Origin: Chitinophaga pinensis
GTDB taxonomy: Bacteria; Bacteroidota; Bacteroidia; Chitinophagales; CAMDFR01
Reading direction: 5' to 3'
Assembly: GCA_945860705.1 (NCBI GenBank)
Contig: CAMART010000013.1
Coordinates: forward strand, 1-64,000
Length of the DNA: 64,000 nucleotides
Below the pieces are notes generated by a model, which was given only the letters and a program-made list of their open reading frames with translations, did not search any database and had not been told where the DNA came from. The stretch's first letter is position 1. Every line of letters starts with the position of its first letter. A program made the position numbers and the translations under genes. This document shows, in pieces, positions 43,408-53,714 of this stretch.

Positions 43408-44054
43408 TGCCAGTATTTTACCTAAGTAAAGATATCATTTTCCCACCTACCCACTTAGCCGAAAAAGACGGATTACTTGCTATAGGCGGTGATTTGTCCA
43501 CTGAAAGGTTATTATTGGCTTATCAGCAAGGCATTTTCCCTTGGTATAGTAGTGATGAACCTATATTGTGGTATTGCCCCAGAAAAAGATTTGTCATTTT
43601 CCCATCTGAATATAAAGTAAGTTCAAGTTTATTGAAGCTCTATAAAAAAGGAGTTTATACGTATAGTATCAATGGAGATTTTGAATCTGTGATACAGATG
43701 TGTAGTGGTATAAAACGAAAAAATCAAGATGGTACATGGATTACAGACGAAATGATACAAGCCTATATTCAAATTCATGAGGCAGGTTATGCTCTATCTG
43801 TAGAAGTATGGAATGCTGAAAATGAGCTTGTTGGTGGACTTTATGGTGTGAAAATAGATGATTTTTTTGCTGGTGAAAGTATGTTTTCTTCAGAAAGTAA
43901 TACTTCTAAGCTGGCACTTTATCATCTTATACAATCTACAGAAATAAAAATGATTGATTGCCAAATGCACACAACTCACTTGGAAAGCCTTGGTGCTAGG
44001 CATATTTTATATAAAAATTATGTAAATCAATTGAAAAAGTTAATCAAAAAATAA
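43407..44054 (+). CDS. aat: Leucyl/phenylalanyl-tRNA-protein transferase
   Basis: A 215-residue enzyme that adds Leu or Phe to the N-terminus of proteins bearing basic N-termini. It carries the G-G-D-L-S, Q-G-I-F-P-W-Y and W-Y-C-P-R-K-R motifs of the family. With clpS it forms the N-degron pathway as an overlapping two-gene operon. Confidence 0.92.
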   Translation: MPVFYLSKDIIFPPTHLAEKDGLLAIGGDLSTERLLLAYQQGIFPWYSSDEPILWYCPRKRFVIFPSEYKVSSSLLKLYKKGVYTYSINGDFESVIQMCSGIKRKNQDGTWITDEMIQAYIQIHEAGYALSVEVWNAENELVGGLYGVKIDDFFAGESMFSSESNTSKLALYHLIQSTEIKMIDCQMHTTHLESLGARHILYKNYVNQLKKLIKK

Positions 44055-44122
44055 GTTTGGCATTATTTTTCGATTAAATATTTATATTTTTGAATGAACA
44101 TTTTAAAAACACACTTTAAATT

Positions 44123-44563
44123 ATGAAAAAGATTGCATTTTTATTTATTACTACAATATTATTTACTGCTAAAGTTTTTGCAGGAGGTGATGACATATTG
44201 GGCATATGGTTCAATGAAGAGAAAACAGGCAAAGTAGAAATCTATAAAGTAGATGGAAAATATTATGGCAAAATAATATGGCTTAAAGAACCAAAAGACG
44301 CTAATGGGAATGAAAAGACTGATATTCATAATTCAGATGTAAACAAAAGAAAAAATAAAGTTATGGGCTTGATTATGCTTAGAGGTTTTAACTATGATGC
44401 AGAAGACAATAACTATGTAGATGGAAATATCTATGATCCTAAAAACGGTAAAGACTATAGTTGTAAAATGAAATTGATTGATAAAAACAATCTAGACGTA
44501 AGAGGTTATGTAGGGATTTCATTACTAGGTAGAACTACTAAGTGGACAAGAACTACAAAATAA
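44123..44563 (+). CDS. DUF2147 exported protein
   Basis: A 146-residue protein with a signal peptide (about 1-20, ending V-F-A-G) and the DUF2147 pattern (G-I-W-F-N-E-E-K-T-G-K-V-E-I-Y, then I-Y-D-P-K-N-G-K-D-Y). Function in the family is not established; likely periplasmic. Confidence 0.8.
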   Translation: MKKIAFLFITTILFTAKVFAGGDDILGIWFNEEKTGKVEIYKVDGKYYGKIIWLKEPKDANGNEKTDIHNSDVNKRKNKVMGLIMLRGFNYDAEDNNYVDGNIYDPKNGKDYSCKMKLIDKNNLDVRGYVGISLLGRTTKWTRTTK

Positions 44564-44583
44564 TTTCATTATAAATAATAATT

Positions 44584-44610
44584 AAATCCTCTACTCATGG
44601 TAGGGGATTT
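44584..44610. terminator. Terminator between convergent DUF2147 and ftsX genes
   Basis: AAATCCTCTA (44584-44593) pairs with TAGGGGATTT (44601-44610) with one G-U pair and a T run downstream on the plus strand. It may serve both convergent genes. Confidence 0.6.
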
Positions 44611-44615
44611 ATTTT

Positions 44616-45467
44616 TTAGTACAAATCATCAAGTTTCATTCTTAAGTATTTTCTTAGCGAAAAGAAAGTACTAATAAATGTAAATAATATACCAATCAGA
44701 ATAATTGTAACAGCGATAATACTTAGTTGAATAATATCTTTCAGTAGATTAAGAGTGGGGTAATAATATTCTATACTTGCATAAATAAGTGCTATAAAAA
44801 AAACAGCTATTAGTCCACTAATAAATCCATTGAGTAGTGCTCGGAGTAAGTAAGGTTTGCGTATAAAACCATTGGTAGCTCCTATTAATTGCATACTACG
44901 TATACTAAGTCTTCTAGAAAATATAGCTAAACGAACAGTACTATCTATAATAAAAACTGAGATAACTAATAAAACTGATATTAAAATTAATAATACCCAA
45001 GTTGATTTAGTAATAAAACTATCTAAAAGTTTAGAGTCACTTTTTTTATAATCGATGCCAGCTATACCTTCAATAAGATTCATATCATATACTTCTTTTT
45101 CTATATCGAGAGGAGTAGCCGTAGGTTGTAGATATGCATTCATTATATTGGGTAGCGGATTTTCATCCAACATAGCCGTAGGGTCAGTATTTGTAATACT
45201 TTTAAGCAATTCTAAACCTTTATCTTTACTGATAAATTCTACTTTTTTAATGATTTTATTCTTGCTCAAATTAGTCGTAATTTCTGCAATATTTGCATCA
45301 TTCTTAAGCTCAATACGTAAATACTGCATTGATTTCAGTGTATTACTCAGTACATAGGAATGATAAATAATATTAGCAAAAAGACCTAATACAAATAACA
45401 TCAATGCTATCACTAGTATTTGTGACAAATAATTAGTTTTACTTTTTCTACCTTTTAAATTACTCAT
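44616..45467 (-). CDS. ftsX: Cell division protein FtsX
   Basis: About 283 residues: an N-terminal helix (about 15-33), a periplasmic domain, and three further C-terminal helices, as in FtsX. I start at the ATG at 45467 (M-S-N-L-K-G); the longer frame runs through a non-homologous stretch into the divergent aspartate kinase gene. FtsX with FtsE controls cell-wall hydrolases at division. FtsE is not adjacent. Confidence 0.82.
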   Translation of the reverse strand: MSNLKGRKSKTNYLSQILVIALMLFVLGLFANIIYHSYVLSNTLKSMQYLRIELKNDANIAEITTNLSKNKIIKKVEFISKDKGLELLKSITNTDPTAMLDENPLPNIMNAYLQPTATPLDIEKEVYDMNLIEGIAGIDYKKSDSKLLDSFITKSTWVLLILISVLLVISVFIIDSTVRLAIFSRRLSIRSMQLIGATNGFIRKPYLLRALLNGFISGLIAVFFIALIYASIEYYYPTLNLLKDIIQLSIIAVTIILIGILFTFISTFFSLRKYLRMKLDDLY

Positions 45468-45588
45468 TCTATACACAATGGATTTATAGAGTAAAAGTAT
45501 CTTATAATCTGTATTGCAAATTTTGAAGTAATAAACATATAAATGTGAGTTGATAAAAATGATGTAGTTTTGAGTAAAATTTATACTT

Positions 45589-46857
45589 ATGCAGGTTTTT
45601 AAGTTTGGTGGAGCCTCCCTCAAAGATGCTGAAAACATAAAGAATGTAGCTGATATTATTGATAAATATAAGTCTGATATTGGATTTGTAGTGATATCTG
45701 CGCTTGGCAAAACTACTAATGCACTAGAAATGGTCATCAATCTTTATGTAAATAAAAATGATTTTTATATAGGAGCAGTAAAAACACTTATCGAATCTCA
45801 CTTAGATATTTGTAAAGATTTATTTAAAAATGAAGATTTCACTAATGTAGAGCAAAAACTAAATTCATTTCAAGATGCTATTTTAGACTTTTTAGGTACA
45901 AATACCAATAACACTTATACCTTCATATATGACCAAATAGTACCCTATGGAGAATTATTATCTTCTACTATCGTAGGTGAGTATTTAACAAGCAAATCAA
46001 TAAAAAATGAATGGATTGATGCGCGAACAATAATCTGTACAGATAGTAATTATACTGAAGCAAAAGTAGATTTTGAGGCAAGTATCCCCAAAATAAAAGC
46101 TTTATTAAAAACAAATGAAATAAAAGTAACACAAGGATTTATTGCAAAAAATAATGATGGGTATACAACTACGCTTGGTAGAGAAGGAAGTGACTATACT
46201 GCAGCAGTGATTTCTTATTGTATAGATGCAAGTAAAATGGTGATATGGAAAGATGTGCCTGCGGTATTAAATGCAGATCCAAGAATATTTAAAGATACCA
46301 TCACATTGCCAAAACTAAGCTATAGAGAAGCCATAGAAATGACATACTATGGAGCTCAGGTGATACATCCAAAAACCATAAAACCACTGCAGAATAAACA
46401 GATTCCATTACATGTAAAATCTTTTATAGATAAGGATTCTATAGGCACTATTATTGGTGGTAATGACGAAGAAAATTACATCAGCTATCCTCCAATTATA
46501 GTATATAAAACCAATCAAGTTTTAGTGTCTATTTCTGTAAAAGATTTTTCATTTATAGCTGAAGAAAACCTAAGTACTATTTTCAAATGTTTCAGCAATC
46601 ATGGATTACGTATGAATATGACGCATAGCGGTGCTATAAGCTTTTCGGCATGTATTGAAAATAAAATGGAACGTATCAAATCGCTTGTACTAGCACTTTC
46701 AAATGACTTTGAAGTGAAATATAATGAGTCGCTAGAACTGCTCACTATCAGACATTATACTCAAGAAAAAATAGATGAACTTACCAAAAATAAGAATATA
46801 CTACTCACTCATAAAACTAGAACTACCATTCAGATTTTGATGAGAAATGAGGAATAA
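45589..46857 (+). CDS. Aspartate kinase
   Basis: A 422-residue enzyme (K-F-G-G-A-S-L-K near residue 4) catalysing the first step from aspartate to lysine, threonine and methionine. The catalytic domain contains G-R-E-G-S-D-Y-T-A. The C-terminal about 120 residues resemble a regulatory ACT-like pair. A TAGTTTTG box lies at 45565-45572. Confidence 0.9.
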   Translation: MQVFKFGGASLKDAENIKNVADIIDKYKSDIGFVVISALGKTTNALEMVINLYVNKNDFYIGAVKTLIESHLDICKDLFKNEDFTNVEQKLNSFQDAILDFLGTNTNNTYTFIYDQIVPYGELLSSTIVGEYLTSKSIKNEWIDARTIICTDSNYTEAKVDFEASIPKIKALLKTNEIKVTQGFIAKNNDGYTTTLGREGSDYTAAVISYCIDASKMVIWKDVPAVLNADPRIFKDTITLPKLSYREAIEMTYYGAQVIHPKTIKPLQNKQIPLHVKSFIDKDSIGTIIGGNDEENYISYPPIIVYKTNQVLVSISVKDFSFIAEENLSTIFKCFSNHGLRMNMTHSGAISFSACIENKMERIKSLVLALSNDFEVKYNESLELLTIRHYTQEKIDELTKNKNILLTHKTRTTIQILMRNEE

Positions 46858-46870
46858 TATCCACAAAAAA

Positions 46871-46899
46871 ATCCTCGATTATCAAAGACAATCGAGGAT
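46871..46899 (-). terminator. Terminator between aspartate kinase and lipoprotein genes
   Basis: ATCCTCGATT (46871-46880) pairs perfectly with AATCGAGGAT (46890-46899), with a T run after it on the minus strand. It lies just beyond the lipoprotein gene stop and between two convergent genes. Confidence 0.7.
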
Positions 46900-46920
46900 A
46901 TATAAATTATATTAAAACTA

Positions 46921-47460
46921 TTATTGTTTCACAGAGAAATTTACAACACCATTTGTAAGTTTGATACAAATTGGATCATTACCACCTGTACTATTTAAAA
47001 CTTTTATGGTAATTGTTTTATCACTTGTAGTTAAACTTTTCAAATCAATACCATTTGAAACCATAGTTACTTCTGTTGCATTATTAGAAATAGGTGAAGA
47101 ATAAGCAATTTGTGTACCATCGCCACTCGTACCTTTATCTTTCATATATAATTCAATATTTGCTATTTGATTTAGAGTAGTGCCAGAAGATGAAACTTCT
47201 ATTTTTAAACCCTCTTTTAAAGCTGCACTTGACACATTCTCTATTGTTGCTCCATCAAAAGCATCAATAATAGCAATCACATCACTCTTATTAATATCAA
47301 ATGAATTTGAATAATAAGCTTGAAAAGGATTTGAAGGCAAACAAACTTCTTTATCATCTATTGTATATGGTACAGAAAGTGCCTCCTTAGTACAAGATGT
47401 AAAAGTTAAAGTTGTCAATAAAATAAGAACCGATAGGCTAGAATAAATAATTTTTTTCAT
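46921..47460 (-). CDS. Lipoprotein of unknown function
   Basis: A 179-residue protein with a lipoprotein signal (lipobox T-F-T-S-C, Cys23). The body is Ser/Thr/Lys-rich with predicted beta strands, with nothing recognised. Possibly surface or periplasmic. Confidence 0.6.
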   Translation of the reverse strand: MKKIIYSSLSVLILLTTLTFTSCTKEALSVPYTIDDKEVCLPSNPFQAYYSNSFDINKSDVIAIIDAFDGATIENVSSAALKEGLKIEVSSSGTTLNQIANIELYMKDKGTSGDGTQIAYSSPISNNATEVTMVSNGIDLKSLTTSDKTITIKVLNSTGGNDPICIKLTNGVVNFSVKQ

Positions 47461-47534
47461 TTTGAATATTTTTTGGCTACATAAAGATATTAATTTTTTA
47501 TTAAATATGTACTATACTATTTATTAGTTATATT

Positions 47535-47954
47535 TTAACTAATAATACTATCAATAGCCAACACATAACTGTCTAAGCCAAATCCTGCGATGATTCCTTT
47601 ACAAACCCCCGTCATCAATGAAGTATGCCTAAATTCTTCTCTACTCATAGGATTGGAAATATGAACTTCTATGACAGGAGTAGAAATGGCAGCAACAGCA
47701 TCGCGTATAGCTACCGAAGTATGAGTATAGCCACCTGCATTGAGTATGATACCTTTATATTTTTTTTTGTCAGCATCTTGTAGTTTATTTATCAACTCCC
47801 CTTCTACATTGCTTTGATAGTAATGAATTTCACAATCAAAATAAGCATCTTTTATTTCTTCTAAAAAATCTTTAAAGGTAGTATCTCCATATATTTCCGG
47901 CTCTCTACTTCCTAGCAAATTTAGATTTGGACCATTAACGATAAGTACTTTCAT
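47535..47954 (-). CDS. aroQ: 3-dehydroquinate dehydratase, type II
   Basis: A 139-residue enzyme of the shikimate pathway (dehydroquinate to dehydroshikimate). The N-G-P-N-L-N-L-L-G-S-R-E-P-E-I-Y-G start, Y-Q-S-N-V-E-G and I-L-N-A-G-G-Y-T-H-T-S motifs are intact and length is typical for the dodecameric type II enzyme. Confidence 0.95.
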   Translation of the reverse strand: MKVLIVNGPNLNLLGSREPEIYGDTTFKDFLEEIKDAYFDCEIHYYQSNVEGELINKLQDADKKKYKGIILNAGGYTHTSVAIRDAVAAISTPVIEVHISNPMSREEFRHTSLMTGVCKGIIAGFGLDSYVLAIDSIIS

Positions 47955-47998
47955 GATATATATTGATGTTTTAATAAATTACTAAAAATATGGTTGTT

Positions 47999-49399
47999 TT
48001 ATAAATTCTTTATATTACTCAAAATAAATTGAGCTAACTTTTGAGCTTGTAATCTTAATTCACTAACAGCAGTACTTTCCCATAATTCTCCTTTTAAATT
48101 TGAACCCATAGTAAATAAATTCATGTGTCTATTATTATATCTATCTAAAACTTGAAAAGTAACCGTGTCAGTTACTATTCCTAAATTTAATGAATCTTGT
48201 TTTAAAATTCCTTTTAATAAACAATTCTTTAAAAAGCTATTTTCTAATAATGAAAGATTAGATTCTGGTCCTGTGCAATTTATAATTCTTGAAACCTCAA
48301 ATTCTTTTTTCTCTTTTTCTTTTTTATCAAAATATTCTACCAATATTTTATTTGGTTTAATTTCAGTAAAATTAGAAATTATACCTGATTTTATTAATAA
48401 GATATCATTTATACGAAGTTGTTGAATTTTATCATGTGAATGTATAGGAATTCTGTGTCTAGCTACACCCCAAAGATGTCTGTATCTAGACATAAATATT
48501 TTTTTTTCAGTATCGCTTAATCTTTTCCAAATTTTTTGGGTATAAGGTCTTATTGAATCAATAACTGGTTCTGCTGAAACACCATATTCTCTGACTATTT
48601 TTATATGTTTATGGATTAATTTTACAATATCATACAAACTCATATTCTCTTGTATTTCTTCTTCTAACTTTAAATATTTTAATCCATGATGACGATGAGT
48701 CAATATATTAAATCCGTTTGGAGAAATGGAGTATATTTTATTTTTAAATCCATTTTCTAATAAGCCAAATACTGTATCTACCATGCTTAAACCATTTCCA
48801 ATAATTAAAACTGGCAATGAGTTATCAATATTTAAAACAGATTCTTTAGACCAAGGATTTTGAAAATAGTTTTTACTATTATAAAAATCCATATTGGCAA
48901 TTGTAGGATTGCGTGGGACTTGGTTGCCTGTAGTGATAACACAATGGTCAAAAATTATTTTAATATCATTTTTAAGAGTTACTTCAACATTGTTTTTATT
49001 TACATCTAAATCCACGGCACTATCATCTATAACTACTATATCAACACCTTTTTCTCGAGCTACTATTTTTGCATTTTCCCAAATCGATACTAAATATTCA
49101 CCATATAAAGAACGAGGTAAAAATGAATTAGCAATAAATGTTCTATCTAATGTTGAAAAATCATTTCGATGCATTACCCAATCTAAAAAATCATGAGGTT
49201 TATCTGGGAAAGCACTCATTTTTTCTGTTATTACATTGAGTATATGTTTTTTAGAATAAGGACTGTATGCGAAACCTTTATTTAAAGTTTCTTTTTCATT
49301 TATAATAGTTATAGAAAGTGGAATATCTGTCTTACTAATTAACTGGACTGCAGTCATCGTACCAGAAAAACCACCACCAATAATGCCTATCTTTAACAT
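47999..49399 (-). CDS. FAD/NAD(P)-binding oxidoreductase (COG4529-like)
   Basis: A 466-residue flavoprotein-like protein with an N-terminal FAD loop (I-G-I-I-G-G-G-F-S-G-T) and a second nucleotide motif (V-L-I-I-G-N-G-L-S near 197). Similar proteins are of unclear function. It stands alone, 44 bases before the aroQ start. Confidence 0.75.
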   Translation of the reverse strand: MLKIGIIGGGFSGTMTAVQLISKTDIPLSITIINEKETLNKGFAYSPYSKKHILNVITEKMSAFPDKPHDFLDWVMHRNDFSTLDRTFIANSFLPRSLYGEYLVSIWENAKIVAREKGVDIVVIDDSAVDLDVNKNNVEVTLKNDIKIIFDHCVITTGNQVPRNPTIANMDFYNSKNYFQNPWSKESVLNIDNSLPVLIIGNGLSMVDTVFGLLENGFKNKIYSISPNGFNILTHRHHGLKYLKLEEEIQENMSLYDIVKLIHKHIKIVREYGVSAEPVIDSIRPYTQKIWKRLSDTEKKIFMSRYRHLWGVARHRIPIHSHDKIQQLRINDILLIKSGIISNFTEIKPNKILVEYFDKKEKEKKEFEVSRIINCTGPESNLSLLENSFLKNCLLKGILKQDSLNLGIVTDTVTFQVLDRYNNRHMNLFTMGSNLKGELWESTAVSELRLQAQKLAQFILSNIKNL

Positions 49400-49440
49400 A
49401 TGCTAAATTATTAAAATATTAATCCATTTTAAATTATAAT

Positions 49441-49485
49441 AAAAAAGAGGATTTATTCTATATATAAGATTAAATCCTCTTTTTT
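49441..49485 (-). terminator. Terminator after trxA
   Basis: A 15-bp inverted repeat (49441-49455 with 49471-49485, core AAGAGGATTTA / TAAATCCTCTT) with A and T runs. It is just downstream of the trxA stop at 49503. Confidence 0.8.
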
Positions 49486-49502
49486 ATTTTTATAAAAAAA
49501 TA

Positions 49503-49820
49503 TTACATATGTTTATTTAGTTTCTCTTCAAATGCACCTTTTGGAGCATTTCCCATTACTTTGTCTACTACTTCACCATTTTTAATAAATAATACAGTAG
49601 GGATATTTCTGATACCATATTTTACACTAATATCTGGATTTGCATCTACGTCTACTTTTCCTATTACTACTTTTCCATCATATTCTTTAGATAAAGCATC
49701 GATAGTAGGTGCTAAAGCTACACATGGTCCGCACCATGTAGCCCAAAAGTCTATCATAACTAATTTATCTGATTTTAAAACATCTTGTTCAAAACTTGCG
49801 TCTGTGATTGTATGTGCCAT
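49503..49820 (-). CDS. trxA: Thioredoxin
   Basis: A 105-residue cytoplasmic thioredoxin with W-C-G-P-C (29-33), the disulfide-reducing active site, and the cis-Pro motif I-P-T-V. Length is typical. Monocistronic with its own terminator. Confidence 0.94.
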   Translation of the reverse strand: MAHTITDASFEQDVLKSDKLVMIDFWATWCGPCVALAPTIDALSKEYDGKVVIGKVDVDANPDISVKYGIRNIPTVLFIKNGEVVDKVMGNAPKGAFEEKLNKHM

Positions 49821-49894
49821 TTTTGTTAAAATTTTTATTTTATGTAATTATAATATTCAAAACTAAATATAATCCAAAAAAGTTCATAATTATC

Positions 49895-52800
49895 TTATTC
49901 ACTTTCTTCTTCTATAATATCAAAAGTCATTTCTGCTTCTGTATCCTCTTCATCTATTGAGTTTGATAGAATCTCATCTAATTTATCATCTATTAATAAA
50001 TTCAAGTCTGTTCTGATAAATGATACGCTAACTCCATTTATAGATTCTAATTCGTTAATAAATTCGTTGGATGGGTTTACTCTAGCAGATTTACAATTAG
50101 TGCTCACTACCAATTGTTGATTTGTATCCAACAAATTCATTTTTATAAATTTTTCGCCTGTGTACTTTTTCATTATGTAATCAATCAACTCAACATCCTG
50201 AGGAGTGATCGAAGTAACCTGAGCTGTAATATATAGTTCTTTAGTAAGTTTATTTCTGATTTCAGTAAGTAGTTCCATGCTGGTAATTTCTACTTCATAT
50301 TCACCATCTTTCCACTTATTAGCTTGATAATTGCAGGTAATAAACAATAAATTTCCAGGGGTGTCAATAAAATTTTTAAATTCAATATATTTCTTTTTAA
50401 ACAACATGAACTCTCTAGAACCGGTAAAATCTTCGATTACAAATCTTCCATATGGCGCTCCCGTTTTATCAAACTTAGATACGCTAGAGGTAACTATACC
50501 AGCAATTTTGAAACTTCTATTTTTCATATTTTCAATATCAGAAATACTACAGGTTGTAAAACTTCTAATATCTCTCTGATAATCATCTAATGGATGTCCG
50601 CTTATATATATGCCTGTTACCTCTTTTTCTTTATTGAGTTTTTCTATCAAGTGCCATGGTTCACATTTTGGAATAGCTGGTTCAGAAATATTGGTATCAC
50701 TACTTTCACCAAAAAGTGAATTTTGCATACTATTGACACTCTGTTGTGCTTGGTTTCCAAATTTCACCACTTTTTCTATAAAAGTTTCACCATTCGTTTC
50801 TAAAAAATACTGAGCTCTATGTGTATTTTCAAAGCAATCAAAGCCACCACCAAAAGCTAATCCTTCAAATGCACGTTTATTTACTGTTCTAAGATTGACT
50901 CTACGAGCCATATCAAAAATACTTTTATAAAGACCATTTGCTTCTCTCTCTCTGATGATTTCTTCTACAGCCAGCTCTCCCATTCCTTTTAATGCAGTCA
51001 TTGCAAAACGAATAGCCCCATTTTTATTCACTACAAATTTATCTGCACTTTCATTCACATCTGGCCCAAGAACGGTTATTTTCATTCTTTTACATTCTTG
51101 CAAAAAGAACTTAACACTATCTATATTGCCCATATTATGAGTAAGAACTGATGCCATAAACTCAGCTGGAAAATGTGCTTTGAGATAAGCAGTATGAAAT
51201 GCTAAATAAGCATAACAAGTAGAATGCGATTTATTAAATGCATATGATGCAAAAGCTTCCCAATCCGTCCATATTTTTTCAAGTATTTTTTCATCGTGAC
51301 CATTAGCTTTTGCTCCAGTCAAAAACTTTTCTTTCATTTTATCAAGTACATCTTTCTGCTTTTTACCCATTGCTTTTCGGATAGTATCTGCATCACCCTT
51401 AGTAAAATTGGCAAGTTTTTGAGAAAGCAACATCACTTGTTCTTGATAAACAGTAATTCCATAAGTACTTTTTAAATTGCCTTCCATTTCTGGCAAATCA
51501 TAATGTATAGCTTCTCTACCGTGTTTTCTATTTACAAAATTTGGGATATATTTTATAGGCCCTGGTCTATAAAGTGCATTCATAGCTATCAAGTCTTCAA
51601 AAATATCCGGTTTGAGATCTCTTAAATATTTCTGCATACCAGGACTTTCATACTGGAATATACCCACCGTTTCACCTTTTTGAAATAACTCATATGTTTT
51701 TGGATCATCTAGTGGTATGTCATCTGCCACTATGGTAATTTCGTGCCCTTTTCGTACTAGTTCTATAGCATCTTTTATAATCGTGAGCGTTTTTAGACCC
51801 AAAAAGTCCATTTTGAGTAATCCTGATTTTTCTACCACACTATTATCAAATTGAGTGACAAGCAGGTCACTATCTTTTGCTGTAGTCACAGGTACATATT
51901 TAGTAATATCATCAGGTGTGATGATCACCCCACAGGCATGTATACCTGTATTACGCACAGATCCTTCCAGTTTTTTGGCTGTACGTATCATATCTCCAAT
52001 GCTATCATCTGCCGCTGCTATTTTTCTAAATTCATTAGCTGCTTGAAGTTGTTCAGCATTCATTTCGCCTTTTAACTTTTCATCTATGCCTTCTGTTTTT
52101 AGTACTTTATTGAGTGTAGCAGATAAGTGATTAGGAAAAGCTTTGGTTACTTTAGTCACATCTGGCAATGGAATATTTAATACTCTACCAACATCTTTTA
52201 TGGAAGATTTAGCAGCCATACTTCCATAGGTAATTATCTGTGCTACACGTGCTTTTGAGTATTTATCTATTACATATTTTATTACTTTATCTCTACCTAC
52301 ATCATCAAAATCTATATCAATATCGGGCATACTTACCCTTTCTGGGTTTAGAAAACGCTCAAATAGTAGGTCATATTTTATTGGGTCTACATTGGTAATT
52401 CCTAGTGCGTATGCAACTACACTCCCCGCAGCACTTCCTCTACCTGGTCCCACCCATACATCCATATTTCTAGCAGCAGTAGTAAAATCTTGAACTATCA
52501 AAAAATAACCTGGATAACCAGAATTTATAATAGTTTGTAATTCAAAATTGATGCGTTCTTCGATTTCAGCAGTAATAATACCGTATTTTTTTTGAGCTCC
52601 TTGATAGGTGAGAAAAGTAAGATATTCTCCCTGTGTTGTAAATCCAGTAGGCAAGGTAAAGTTTGGCAATAATATATCTCGAGTCAATACGGGAGGTGTG
52701 ATCGCATCGACTATCATATTCGTATTGTCTAGTGCAAAAGGAATATCTGAAAATATTTTTTCCATTTCTGCAGTAGTTTTAAAGAAATACTGATCATTTG

Positions 52801-53581
52801 GAAATTTGAATCTTCTATCCTTTGACATTGCATCATCATTAATAAAATCGTCAAATCCAGGTGTACTTTGTTTTTCTCCCGTATTGATACAAAGTAGTAT
52901 ATCGTGTGCGTTATAATCTTCTATATCTATATAGTGCGAATCATTGGTAGCTATTACAGGAACTCCAAACTCTACTGAAAATTTCAGTAATATTTGATTG
53001 ATGTCTTCTTGTGAAATTCCCGAACCATCTAAATTTTTTAGATTGTGACGTTGTAGTTCTATAAAATAGTTTTCTTTACCAAAAATATTCATCCATTCTA
53101 TGAATACTTTTCTAGCTTCCTCCTCCCCTTTTTTAAGTATGGTTTGCGGAACTATGGCACCAAGACAGCAGGTTGTAGCTATGAGTCCTTCACTATATTG
53201 TTTGATAAGTTCTTTATCAACTCGGGGATATTTGCCATACAATCCATCAATAAATCCAAGCGAACAGAGTTTTGATAAATTTTCATATCCAGTTTGATTT
53301 CTAGCTAAAAGTAATTGATGATATCGAATATCTTTATCACCTTTTGTAAATGATTTTCTAAATCTATCATCTACTACATAAAATTCACAGCCAACAATAG
53401 GTTTCACCCCTTGTTTTTCAGCCTCAGCTACAAAATGAAATGCCCCAAACATATTGCCATGGTCAGTCAAGGCTACTGCAGGCATACCATCAGCTTTTGC
53501 TTTTGATATCATTCCTTTGATGCTAGAAGCACCATCTAATAAAGAAAACTGTGAATGACAATGTAAATGTGAATATTGCAT
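49895..53581 (-). CDS. dnaE: DNA polymerase III alpha subunit
   Basis: A 1228-residue replicative polymerase. The N-terminal PHP domain begins H-L-H-C-H-S-Q-F-S-L-L-D-G, the polymerase catalytic P-D-I-D-I-D-F motif is present, and the C-terminal OB-type region follows, ending in an acidic tail. Length is typical for DnaE1. Confidence 0.95.
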   Translation of the reverse strand: MQYSHLHCHSQFSLLDGASSIKGMISKAKADGMPAVALTDHGNMFGAFHFVAEAEKQGVKPIVGCEFYVVDDRFRKSFTKGDKDIRYHQLLLARNQTGYENLSKLCSLGFIDGLYGKYPRVDKELIKQYSEGLIATTCCLGAIVPQTILKKGEEEARKVFIEWMNIFGKENYFIELQRHNLKNLDGSGISQEDINQILLKFSVEFGVPVIATNDSHYIDIEDYNAHDILLCINTGEKQSTPGFDDFINDDAMSKDRRFKFPNDQYFFKTTAEMEKIFSDIPFALDNTNMIVDAITPPVLTRDILLPNFTLPTGFTTQGEYLTFLTYQGAQKKYGIITAEIEERINFELQTIINSGYPGYFLIVQDFTTAARNMDVWVGPGRGSAAGSVVAYALGITNVDPIKYDLLFERFLNPERVSMPDIDIDFDDVGRDKVIKYVIDKYSKARVAQIITYGSMAAKSSIKDVGRVLNIPLPDVTKVTKAFPNHLSATLNKVLKTEGIDEKLKGEMNAEQLQAANEFRKIAAADDSIGDMIRTAKKLEGSVRNTGIHACGVIITPDDITKYVPVTTAKDSDLLVTQFDNSVVEKSGLLKMDFLGLKTLTIIKDAIELVRKGHEITIVADDIPLDDPKTYELFQKGETVGIFQYESPGMQKYLRDLKPDIFEDLIAMNALYRPGPIKYIPNFVNRKHGREAIHYDLPEMEGNLKSTYGITVYQEQVMLLSQKLANFTKGDADTIRKAMGKKQKDVLDKMKEKFLTGAKANGHDEKILEKIWTDWEAFASYAFNKSHSTCYAYLAFHTAYLKAHFPAEFMASVLTHNMGNIDSVKFFLQECKRMKITVLGPDVNESADKFVVNKNGAIRFAMTALKGMGELAVEEIIREREANGLYKSIFDMARRVNLRTVNKRAFEGLAFGGGFDCFENTHRAQYFLETNGETFIEKVVKFGNQAQQSVNSMQNSLFGESSDTNISEPAIPKCEPWHLIEKLNKEKEVTGIYISGHPLDDYQRDIRSFTTCSISDIENMKNRSFKIAGIVTSSVSKFDKTGAPYGRFVIEDFTGSREFMLFKKKYIEFKNFIDTPGNLLFITCNYQANKWKDGEYEVEITSMELLTEIRNKLTKELYITAQVTSITPQDVELIDYIMKKYTGEKFIKMNLLDTNQQLVVSTNCKSARVNPSNEFINELESINGVSVSFIRTDLNLLIDDKLDEILSNSIDEEDTEAEMTFDIIEEESE

Positions 53582-53714
53582 ATTGGCTATTTAAAACTTA
53601 TTACAAAGAGAAGAAAAAACTAGTATATTTTCTGGAATAGTTATTAGTATTTTTTCAACAGAAATCTAAAGAAATAGATAAAAATATGTATACTTTTATA
53701 CTTATATAATTAAT

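Noticed and set aside
44616-45740. Longer frame of ftsX starting at 45740
   Set aside because: The extension overlaps the divergent aspartate kinase gene; FtsX-like sequence begins at the ATG at 45467.
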